Position numbers and translations under genes: made by a program | NCBI GenBank assembly: GCA_003184365.1 | Contig: NKYR01000037.1 | Span: forward strand, 1-64,000 | Direction: 5' to 3' | DNA length: 64,000 nt | DNA from: Evernia prunastri | Lineage: Eukaryota; Ascomycota; Lecanoromycetes; Lecanorales; Parmeliaceae | In this document: positions 55,177 to 64,000 of the stretch, in pieces | Position numbering within the stretch: position 1 is the stretch's first letter | Layout: each line of letters starts with the position of its first letter | Notes under the pieces: generated by a model | What the model was told of the DNA's origin: nothing | What the model saw: only the letters and a program-made list of their open reading frames with translations | The model's database searches: none

Positions 55177-56047
55177 GGTTTTGATGATGTTTAGCGGTGG
55201 GCTTGCTTTTGATGACTCTAGGTTGTAGTGTTGAACTTGATGGTGTTGAAATGATCCGGTATAGAAGAATGATGTGTAGGATGCTTGAATTATCTATCTC
55301 AGAGCTCCCCTGGAGGTATCCTTATGCCCTACTAAATAAGTGGCTGACATGACAACCTCGGCTAAAGTGCCGGGAGGAGGCTGGGAACCAACAACCAAAT
55401 TTCAACAGATGGTAGATGTGTTGTATCGGCCCTCGTTCTGTTGGTAGGTCCGATTGAACCGCTATCCGTGCCGCTGTACGCTAGGTTAGCGCTTCTTATC
55501 TTTACGATACGATACGCTGATACGGTAATTTACACTCCTGCAGTTCCATCTCGATACGAGATTATTCAACATTTGCTCGCTCGTAAATCGGATCTCCCTC
55601 CCGCCCGCGAAACCTCTCCAATGGACTTACTTCCACTGCCTAGTGGTGTAGGCAAGTCCGTACAGGGCCCGGAAGGTGATCTCTGGAAGCGGGCTTTCTG
55701 GACCCACGGGTAGCGCAGACGCCGCCGAGTAGTGAAAAACTTTAGACCAACAACAATTTTGTTGATCTTCAATCGGTTTTCGTAATTCCTGAAAACATCA
55801 ATGCAATATATCTTCATTTTCAGATTTTTCTTGTAAATATAGATTATATTAATCGTGTAAGCGGGGGAAAAGAAATACGGGGAGAAGGGTAAGAAAGAAA
55901 GCGCGTCGAAAAGAAAAGTTCCTGCAGGGGGGTTAAATCACATGATAGAGTTGGCGAGATCTTGGCGCGGGAGTCTTGGCGTTTTGGACCTTTGGTGCCG
56001 ACTCCATACTCTTTTGATTTGACTTCATACTGTCCCCCGCGAACGTA
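55177..56047. other. Intergenic region with a dispersed motif copy
   Basis: Promoter of the SDR gene on one side and of the following gene on the other. It contains the inverted copy of the 21-bp motif at 55369-55389. No gene was supported. Confidence 0.5.
55369..55389 (-). repeat. Dispersed 21-bp motif, copy 3 (inverted)
   Basis: Exact reverse complement of the 21 bases at 26378-26398. Confidence 0.6.
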
Positions 56048-57079
56048 ATGATGGTCTCTAAGAAGGTCTATTTGGCACGAGCTGTACCAATTGAACCAGC
56101 TATCCTCGCCGCGGCGTTGACCTCTTACATTGAGACAAAGGCTAGTTTGACGACGTTTTTCTGCTGTGCAAACCATGCACAGAGCTCATCAAATGCGCTG
56201 GGAAGGCTTCCATTAGAGTTGCTATACAAGGTAGCCAGCCTCTATCGCGAAGCCGCCCATGGCGAATCATTGAGAGAGTGGAAGGATGGCTTCGATTGCA
56301 TAACCGACAAGTGCAGACCAGTCGATCATCTCACTCGCAATTTAATTCGCAGCCTCGGAGGAAAGGCTATGCAGGACTATGTTCCCCTTAAAGACGTATC
56401 CTCCAAAGCCGATTCCGAGAATTTTGGCGAGTTCATGGTAGACTGGCTACTTCTACGCGATGATTGGCAAGATGTTCACATGGACCGAATGTTCGAGTAT
56501 CGCGAAGAGATTGAAGATGGCACTTCAAAGCTTTCTATATATCAGAGCGTGGGTTTCATTTTGTGTGGGATCGCTTCGCCTGCTGAATGATTCCAGATAT
56601 TTGAAGCCGACTTCGGCATCCATCTTTATTTCCACTGGCTGCCAGAGTCGTACCCGCAAGACCTTCCACAGGAGTCAATGCCAATAGGCAGAAAGCTTGA
56701 AGCTTTCGTGCTCCTCGTTCTTCAAGAGTTCTCCATCAAAGAGGATGCAGGGCCACTGGAGGCCTCATTTTCTATCATGGGTCGGATTACGCCTTCGGCA
56801 ATGCAGTCTGTGTCGAAAGCACAACTGCTCTTGTTCGAACGAGCACTGAGAGAACTGAGATTGGGGAGCTTGGCGAAGTTGAAGATCTTGCATGACGAAA
56901 AGAGCCATCAAAGCGAAAGCGGGACAAGCTCTTCTGCGACGTCAGAAGAACAGCGCGTCGTTGATGCAACCAGAAAACTACCTTCGCAAGCAGAGGAGGA
57001 TGAAGCTGATCAATGGCCAAGTTTGATGCTCTTGGGCTGTGCTACGCTTGATGCATGTTCAGACAGAGACCTACCTTAG
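56048..57079 (+). CDS. Hypothetical protein with F-box-like segment (two exons)
   Basis: Exons 56048-56548 and 56597-57079. The 48-bp intron has a GTGGGT donor and a TTCCAG acceptor; both ends are at phase 0, and the join gives YQSIFEADFGIHLYFHW. The product has 327 residues. Residues about 51-70 read NALGRLPLELLYKVASLYRE, an F-box-like leucine pattern. The remainder is helical with a Ser/Glu-rich tail (SESGTSSSATSEEQR). No other domain was seen. The splice is well supported because the alternative read-through stops at once. Confidence 0.68.
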
Positions 57080-57754
57080 CTTCGTCAATCTACCAAGTAT
57101 GTGGGTGGCGTGCTCCCACCATACCTTCGTACGCTCATTTATACTCGATGCTACGTAACAGGGTTTCCTCAAACGTAGTACGTTATGACGGCAAGAACGG
57201 ATAATGGCATGGTTCTGATACCACAGTACGACAGTGTCGCCGTCCAGCTCTGATTTACAATTCAGTTTACAACAGCAGAGGCGGAGAATCCTTTAATACA
57301 TGGCCAAGGAACCATTATGGATGGGGGAATATATATGGAAAGAATATCATGACGCCTTGCGCACCATATCATAAAATTGAGGATCGAACAATGATGCACG
57401 CTGAGAAATACTCGTGTTCTTTACGTCAAGATCTTGAAGCGACAGAAGACGAAACCCTCTCCTGGCGTGATCTACATCTTCCTTGTGTCTGTCCCAATAG
57501 ATCTTCTGCGAGGATGACCTTCATCAAGACGGATACTACTATGCCTAGCGCACTCGATTGTGTATTGTCCGTCGATGCTTGTTGTAGGTGCCGACCTGCT
57601 TGAAGTGACGATCGCTTTCTGCGCCGTGGGTGTTTGGCCGAGGCGAATTCTTCGCAAGCGCGTCGGGCTGCCTCAGCCGTGCGCAGCAATTGGGGTGAGT
57701 AAAACCGGTCCTTTACACTATGACTTGCAGCCTCAGCTCGAGTTCACCACCTAG

Positions 57755-58009
57755 TTAATAGTAGTCGCACAGCCTAGCAAATATCGCGACTGCCAGTGCC
57801 AGTGCTAATAGAGTAAGAAGCTTTGTGCTTGTGAAAACTACATCCTTGTGTTTGTTTACTGGGCCCGTTGAAAGGCGTGCCTTGGCTCTGGTGAGGCATG
57901 ATGTTGCAACGGCCTTTCGAAATAGACGTAAGCATGCGCAAGAGGTCTGTGAGGTAGCTTTTAGATGTCTTTGGTCTGAAAGGAGTTTGAATGCGTCTTC
58001 TTTCCCCAT
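57755..58009 (-). CDS. Small protein with C-terminal membrane segment
   Basis: An 84-residue frame beginning MGKEDAFKLLSDQRHLKA. The middle is basic and holds several cysteines. The last 25 residues form a membrane helix (LLTLLALALAVAIFARLC) ending DYY, as in tail-anchored proteins. No family was recognised. It is the first of four small membrane-protein frames on the same strand. Expression evidence would be needed to call it firmly. Confidence 0.35.
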   Translation of the reverse strand: MGKEDAFKLLSDQRHLKATSQTSCACLRLFRKAVATSCLTRAKARLSTGPVNKHKDVVFTSTKLLTLLALALAVAIFARLCDYY

Positions 58010-58562
58010 GTTAGACGCGTTCTCGAGCGTCTTTCTCGAATCTGCACTTCGAGTCTCGTCCTGGTACAGGGATCAGGGATAGAGCTAGATGCCCTTGCAT
58101 CACCGTAGATTGTCCCGTTCGGAGAATGATTCACGAGTGGAAAGATTAAGAAAATTCATCTTCACAAGAGTGGGAGATTGTTAAATTGTTGAAGGGATCG
58201 GAGAGGAGAGCAAGAAATCCAAGACGCTTTCCCATGCCCTTTATACGTTGCCGACGTACGATAGTAGTGCTTCGCGCAAAACCACCATCCTAGGACAAGA
58301 CTTTTTTTACAACTTCCGAATCCAAACAGTAACACATGATCGAATAATTACCCCAGATAGGAAACCACTGTGACTCGGTGAGTAACAGCAAGTTCGAGGG
58401 CCGGACGTGCGTACTATGAGCATGTGTACGAAAATCGATCCTGTCCCATTCAGAATACCGTAGGCTAACGTTTCGGCAAGAGGCGAAGTAACGAGCCTTC
58501 TATAAGGTCGGTCTGTTTTGCTCGTATCGCCTGGGTCGATCGAATGGCTTTCCTATATTTTT

Positions 58563-58910
58563 TCAACAACCAAGCTTCATTGTGTTGCCGTTGCCGTTTA
58601 GTACCTTCCTATCCCTCGACACTTGCTGCTCCTTTGTTCCTCTGCGCCACGAGCGAGAGGCCATCCACTCGCAGAGTCTTTCGATCCCCATCTTAGCGTC
58701 TTTGGTGCCAGGAACCTTCACGGAGAAGTACAAATTCATGAGAGGACATAGTAAGAAGGAAATTGGAATCATGAGCATGTACCAGCACCAAGACCGCCCC
58801 TTTTGATCCAGAAATCTACAAATTTCGGCAGACGCGTACTCTGTAATTGTGACAGTGGGTCCGGTGGCGATGGTCGTGCACGCCACGCACTCGACAGTGG
58901 TGGTCGGCAT
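58563..58910 (-). CDS. Small membrane protein
   Basis: A 115-residue frame opening MPTTTVECVACTTIATGPTV, with a Thr/Val/Cys-rich N-terminus. A hydrophobic segment (WCWYMLMIPISFLLCPLMN) is followed by a basic C-terminal half. No signal-peptide-like start and no known family. The position, strand and size agree with its two better-supported neighbours to the right. Confidence 0.45.
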   Translation of the reverse strand: MPTTTVECVACTTIATGPTVTITEYASAEICRFLDQKGRSWCWYMLMIPISFLLCPLMNLYFSVKVPGTKDAKMGIERLCEWMASRSWRRGTKEQQVSRDRKVLNGNGNTMKLGC

Positions 58911-59330
58911 AGTCTCAAAATGATAGAAAAACCTTCAACGCCGATGGTTTCAAAATTTTCAGCAAGTTTCGAGGTTGCTGGAGTTTGAAAAAGATGCTGT
59001 GAGAGAGGAAGGGAGATTTGAAAATTCAGGGCGGCTAGCAGTGCAAGGAGGAATTCACGCTGTCTGTCCTTGCATAATTAGCGCCTTCAACCCTCTGCAA
59101 CATTCTTTCGTACCGAAAAGAATGTACGCACCTTGGCAATTTACCCAAGAGTCTCTACTAGTCGTACGCATTCATTGATATTTTATCTTCTTTTCAGATG
59201 AAAAGATGAAGAAATAACTGTTTCATTATTATTTAAATTATGAAAAACTTTTACCAAAATCACATGAAAAAATACCTCGGCGGTCGTTGGCGCGGAAATC
59301 GTATCACACATTGCTGGGGTAGTCTATCAC

Positions 59331-59642
59331 ATGTCAATATCGAAATTTAATCAATACTTCTCGCCATCGAAGTATTTCATAGCGCAGGAAACCCTCATCA
59401 CTATACTTTCGTGGATCGACTTCGCGTTCTCGTTATCAAGAAGTATCGAGAAGGATCTTAACGACTATAGACTTAAATATTCGCGTTCGTCTAGGCTAAA
59501 GAATCGGTGGAGCAGCAGGGCCAGGAGACCGTACAAGTATGAATATACTGCCAGTCCAGAAGCATATAAATCTGTGCGGTGGTCGCGACAGAGCGACATA
59601 AAGCAAGGCTATCTCAAAGGGCTCCGGTGGGCCATGGCTTAG
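59331..59642 (+). CDS. Basic hypothetical protein
   Basis: A 103-residue frame opening MSISKFNQYFSPSKYFIAQE. A mildly hydrophobic helix (TLITILSWIDFAFSL) is followed by a strongly basic Arg/Lys/Ser/Tyr tail (SRSSRLKNRWSSRARRPYK). No family was recognised. It could be a chance frame in AT-rich sequence. Confidence 0.25.
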   Translation: MSISKFNQYFSPSKYFIAQETLITILSWIDFAFSLSRSIEKDLNDYRLKYSRSSRLKNRWSSRARRPYKYEYTASPEAYKSVRWSRQSDIKQGYLKGLRWAMA

Positions 59643-60052
59643 CCTGAAGTGAGCGGCCAGAGCTTAGCAAGCATAACAGCAACCCACCGATTGACTAGCG
59701 AGGCGGATAAATGATTACAGAATATCGTTACGTACAAGATTTTGGAAGGTAAGGCATGAGAACAAGGCCATGCTATCTGGAAACATGTAGAATACGCATT
59801 TCCCTTTGATTGAACTAACAGCGTCTATTATGACATAAATTTCCTAACGCCGTCAGAAGCTGAAATCTCTTAGAGATCTACAGGATTGGCTGACATGTGA
59901 CTGTGAAGATTCAGGTAGATGTAGGGATTCTGGGCGACGCTCGCCGCTTCTCTTAGCTTTGTTCTACTGGAGTTATTTGACAGCTGTTTCGCATAGGCCT
60001 CTAGAACCAACGATAGTGTGCGCTACAAGCCTGATAACGAAGGACACGGTGC

Positions 60053-60555
60053 CTACCTGAGCTTCGAAACAGGCCTCCTGTAAACGTAGTCCAGACTCAA
60101 GTTCCTTCCTTCGTCTGCTGCATTCTCTTTGAATTCCTGATCAGTGGTATCCTGCTCTTTGTGCCCCAGAGCAAGATCGTCAGAAACCCCATGCTCCGCA
60201 TCCGACAAGTCCATTCCTTCGATCGCTTCCGCCTACTCCTATACCACACACATTAGCGGCAACCACTGATCTCGAAGTCCAGACATACCCCCCCACGAAC
60301 ATCCTCCATCATCAGATCCAAAAAAGCCATCATCAACCCCTCTACCATCGTCACCACCACGGAAAGCGCGGATCTCAGCACAGACATCAACGTGATGGTC
60401 GCGAGGGACACAGTCCACTTGATGCAAGCGAGCGCCATCTCAAGAAACCTGAACAACATGCAGAGACTGATGGTCAATACATTGGATAGTACGCGAAAGA
60501 GACTGGCGAGAGTGGCATTTTTCCAGAAGATTCTGAAGTGCTCAAGGTAGCCCAT
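60053..60555 (-). CDS. Small membrane protein with acidic tail (two exons)
   Basis: Exons 60555-60289 and 60232-60053. The 56-bp intron has a GTATGT donor and a GAGTAG acceptor; both ends are at phase 0. The product has 148 residues. Exon 1 encodes three consecutive hydrophobic helices (ASLFRVLSNVLTISLCMLF, LACIKWTVSLATITLMSVL, ALSVVVTMVEGLMMAFLDLM). Exon 2 adds a 59-residue acidic, soluble tail (IEGMDLSDAEHGVSDDLAL, EFKENAADEGRNLSLDYVYR). Without the splice the protein would lose this tail. Family not recognised; its neighbour at 61490 has a similar size and hydrophobic layout. Confidence 0.6.
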
Positions 60556-61489
60556 GGCTGGTGCGAATTGGACGTCAGTAAATGGGTCTAGTATCCAGGC
60601 GGATGATGTCTGGAGGGCGTGAGGGTGGGGAAGAAATCAAATCTGGATGTTTGTGCTGGTTGTCGGGCTTGATAGATGGGATGGCTGAGAAGAGGTTATG
60701 CAATCCAAAACTTGAATGGTGTTGGAGTTTGGCTTTGAAGGACTGACTTCTGATTCTATGGAGTGGTGTGGAGGCTACTTATATGCCTGAGAAGCATGCT
60801 AATTTGTCACATGAGGGGTCTCAACACAGGAGTGCTGCATCATTCCAAACAAAGGGGAGATGTGCACGTATTGCAAGCTGAGAATGGAAGCGGACAGATC
60901 GTGAGATATGGGACAAAAGAGGACAAGCAGAGATCGGACGGATGATTTCCGAGGCGGCAACCTGCAGGTTTTGGCCAGGTGGCTCAGATCTCATTATCTG
61001 ACCCAGGTCCAGAGCAGGCTCTCAGACAGTGTTCCGGTACGCAAAAGATCCTTTAATGTACTCCAATCAGATTAAGGACGGAGAGGTGCGCCAGTAGGAT
61101 CAAGGGTTTCTGCAGCTAAATGGCCCATACAAACATTAGCTTGCTAAGAGAGATCGGTGGACCATAGGTTTCCATAGCCGTTGGAGGACACTGAACGGCG
61201 AGATATCGGAAGTGAGACGTGTAAGCAAAGAAGGACATGACATTTGAGCAAGAAGGTCATCGACTAGCGATTTACTAGTCAAACTCGAACTAAAATACGA
61301 CTTTCGTCTTCCGTCATAGGATTTGCAATCGCATTCCCAGCCCTTCCAGACTCTGTGATACAACTATGATGGGCAGCACACAGACAACAGCATCCCTCAA
61401 GAACCCGCCTCGCCACACACCATTCCCAACCCCTTTCCATCAACCTTGCAAACCACCCACCCCATCACCCCATCACCCCTTCCCCTCTC

Positions 61490-61857
61490 TCACCTCCACT
61501 CCGCTCCCATCGGCGTCCCTACCCAAGCAACTCAGCATATTTCTCATCTCAAAAAAACAGACAAGAAATCAAACCACCCTCACCGTTCCATACGACCCGG
61601 ATACTAGAGATAAAACTATTCATAGCGACCAACACCAACCGGAGCGCAAAGAGCAACATCACAACGCCCAGCGTCATCGCAAGGACCCGGACCGCGGAGT
61701 ACAGCACCCACGTGAGCCCCTGGGATGCGAGCTCGACACCGTGGGCGGCGCGGTCGAAGAGCCTGAGGAGGGTGAAGGCGAAGATGGTCGGTGTGGCGAT
61801 GAAGAGGTTGGCGAAGGTAGGGTAGATTAGGAAGGTAATGTAGGCTTCTGGGTCCAT
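61490..61857 (-). CDS. Small membrane protein (two exons)
   Basis: Exons 61857-61584 and 61518-61490. The 65-bp intron has a GTGAGG donor, a GCTGAG branch point and a GGGTAG acceptor. The product has 100 residues. It opens MDPEAYITFLIYPTFANLFI. Three hydrophobic helices (FANLFIATPTIFAFTLL, ASQGLTWVLYSAVRVLAMTL, GVVMLLFALRLVLVAMNSFI) are followed by a short polar end. Read-through without splicing would add only eight other residues, so the C-terminus is less certain than the rest. Confidence 0.55.
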
Positions 61858-62816
61858 GGTTTGAGATTTTGAACGGGGATGGGTTATTGAGAAGGGGGAG
61901 GATGGAGACGATGGTTGGATGGGGGTTTCTGTTTTTGGACAGTGGGGAAGATGGCTGAGGAGGAAGGGTAATTTGGATGAGAAAGGGGGGAAAGGGGAGG
62001 AGTTTTTATGAGGCGGCTACAGACAAAGGACTGTAGAAGATTGTTCTGGATACAGCGAGCTGGGCGCTGCGGAGTACTGGCCGGAGGAGCAGGAATAAAG
62101 CGGGTATGCGTACATGATCTGTATTAGATTGCTTGATATACGTCAATGAGGCTGCAGGACGTGCTTGTGGTGCGGACAATATGCGCCTTGAAGGTAGATC
62201 CAGTGATACCGTGCTAATAGACTTTCGGCGGAGAAAACGAGAAGTTTATGTAAGGCGTTGGAGTGGTATTACCACGTTGGGATCTTGGAGATGTCTGCTC
62301 TGCATTGCGGCGCCCTCGTTTATCGGATCTTTGAAGGTCGTTAAGGGAAGAGTACATGTAGAAGTTTGGTCATATCAGCTGACGAAGCTCACTTTGCATA
62401 TTAAATTCCATGTCTTTACGACTGTGAACAAGAAGAGAGTAAGTGAGTAGGAATTGGTTAGAAGATGTTAATCGTTTCGAGACGTCATCCTGAGAGCCGT
62501 CGTCTCGAGAGATGAGGATCGGCACCCGTTACTGATTCTTGTTGACGATACCGTTGCTGACTAGAGTTTTGAGGGTAGTGGATTTCGAGAGAGACTTGTA
62601 GCCCGCGAGCATTACGAACTTGTCTCTTCTATGTGAGCTTTGAACGATGCCGACTTCCTATGTATTCGGAGCTTGATTGATAAAAATAATGAGAAGTAGC
62701 CCACGCGCTGAGTAGATGTTAAAAATGGCACGTAGAATGACCGATTACACTAGAAAGAAGACGAAGTACCTTGTCTAAGGTACTTTGAGTAGGTAGCTAT
62801 GTTGCTGGAGAAGACC
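61858..62816. other. Intergenic region
   Basis: About 1 kb, with the promoter of the small membrane protein at its left side. No other gene was supported. Confidence 0.5.
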
Positions 62817-63719
62817 GATCTGTTGCATCTCATTCATGGAATAATTTTACCCATGGATAGAATATCTCATCCATGGATAATACACCTATCCATGGATGAT
62901 TATGTTATTCATGGTAGTGTATCATACATCTCATGGGCAAAAATTCCATCACTACCACATGGTATCCATGGATAAGTTGAATTATCCATGGATGCTACTA
63001 AGTCTACTACTTCTTCTGCCCCTTCTTATCATCATCCACCATGATATTGTCAGCCATGTCATTGCCATTGCTGGCAGTCCATCTTCCAGTGGAGTTTCGT
63101 CGCTGTCGCTTATCCTCCCGCTTATATTTGTTCTTATTCTTGTCCTGATCTCGTACATAATCGCTTTAAGATCTTATAGTCATTGTTGAGATATTTGGAC
63201 AGTCTGGGGTGTTGTCTTGATTCATTAGTCAGATATTTGTATACAAATAAGAGCTCTCATTCTCGACAACAAGAAGGATGCGAGGATCGTCCTCGATGTC
63301 AAATAGAATTCGAAGAACTTCTTAATGTAAGAGTCGGAGTACCTCGTCTTCGGTTCGAAGACTTCTTCTTTGATAGTAGTAATAAGCGGAGTATCTCGAT
63401 CTCGGTCACAAAACCGGTTCGAAGAAGACATTGTCAAATGTGGTTGTCTAGGTGGCTGCAGAAAAAGTGTGTATAGCTTCAAATGATGGCTGCATGGCTG
63501 CATCAAGGCTTAGGTGACTGCATTGATGATCGGTGGCTGTATTGTGGAAGCCCAAGCATAATATCCATGGATGAGATATATCGTCCATGGATATCATGTG
63601 GTAGTGGTGGAATTTTTGCCCATGAGATGTATGATACACTACCATGAATAACATAATCATCCATGGATAATCGTATTATCCATGGATGACGATAATCCAC
63701 CAATAGCATGCAACAGATC
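62817..63719. mobile_element. Inverted-repeat element rich in the palindrome ATCCATGGAT
   Basis: The outer ends are GATCTGTTGCAT at 62817-62828 and its complement ATGCAACAGATC at 63708-63719. Long inner arms at about 62868-62976 and about 63583-63688 are over 90% identical as inverted repeats. Each arm carries copies of WTCCATGGATR, about nine in total across the element. The interior of about 600 bp has a short minus-strand frame opening MSSSNRFCDRDRDTPLITTI of unknown nature. It looks like a foldback or MITE-type element. No target duplication was identified. Confidence 0.65.
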
Positions 63720-64000
63720 TGTGGACTAGAGTAGTGCCAAGGCCACTAGTCCAGTAGGGCTGAGAGGGGCGCTTGGCAAACCCACGAAGTAAATTAGCCA
63801 AATAGCTCTTTGAAGAAAATTCAGGCAGCATCATCATTATATTCTGCTACATACCGTTTTTAAGCTAGAGTGACCAAGTAGAACTCTCAGCGCTAAAGTC
63901 TCTATTTGTTGGCACGACAAGAAGACAGAATTGTTCCCCAGCTCAATGGAGGTGAAGGTGTCTGCANTCAAACAGAATTCGAAGAACTTCTTAATGTAAG
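63720..64000. other. Window end with a second copy of element interior
   Basis: No gene was seen. After a single N at 63967, bases 63969-64000 repeat 63300-63331 of the element interior with one mismatch, so a further copy of the repeat probably begins here. Confidence 0.55.

Noticed and set aside
62133..62450. 105-codon plus-strand frame
   Set aside because: No domain, signal or family resemblance; probably chance in intergenic DNA.

Overview
The window looks like genomic DNA of a filamentous ascomycete, probably a plant-associated Dothideomycete. The evidence is: introns of 48-90 bp with GTRNGT donors, CTAAC/CTGAC-type branch points and YAG acceptors; a class II hydrophobin, a family confined to Ascomycota; several F-box-like proteins; a DUF6601 membrane protein; a NACHT-ankyrin NLR-like gene; and many orphan secreted proteins. 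Genus and species cannot be read from the sequence. Most genes are spliced, and the exon joins given here were worked out by hand from splice signals, phase and family pattern.

Layout. 1-1.6 kb: three tandem-repeat blocks. 2-17 kb: a DUF6601 gene, a three-exon class II hydrophobin, two F-box-like genes, a frameshifted F-box-like relic, a charged three-exon protein, a proline-rich protein and a probable mitochondrial protein. 17-26.8 kb: gene-poor apart from a type II membrane glycosyltransferase and a GC-rich thaumatin-like secreted protein; several tandem repeats. 26.8-28.3 kb: one small secreted Cys protein.

28.3-37.6 kb is the most interesting part. A large NLR-type gene (DUF7708, NACHT, two C2H2 fingers, ankyrin repeats; minus strand) faces away from a RAD5/HLTF-like SNF2 helicase gene (plus strand) across a 311-bp shared upstream region. 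Both are broken. The NLR carries a premature stop, two small frameshifts, a one-base phase clash and an 811-bp TIR-bounded piggyBac-like element. Removing that element with one copy of AT restores the ankyrin frame exactly. The SNF2 gene has two in-frame TGA codons and a degraded DEAH box.

38-57 kb: an unknown secreted protein, a GNAT acetyltransferase, a gene-poor stretch, a multi-pass membrane protein, a secreted GH26-like beta-mannanase, another secreted orphan, an NmrA-like protein with one frameshift, another secreted orphan, an SDR oxidoreductase and an F-box-like orphan. 57.7-61.9 kb: four small membrane-protein genes, all on the minus strand. 62.8-63.7 kb: a roughly 900-bp element with long inverted arms rich in the palindrome ATCCATGGAT.

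Three single N bases (1484, 28985, 63967) each sit at or inside a repeat or transposon, so the assembly may be collapsed there. No rRNA, tRNA or CRISPR was recognised.
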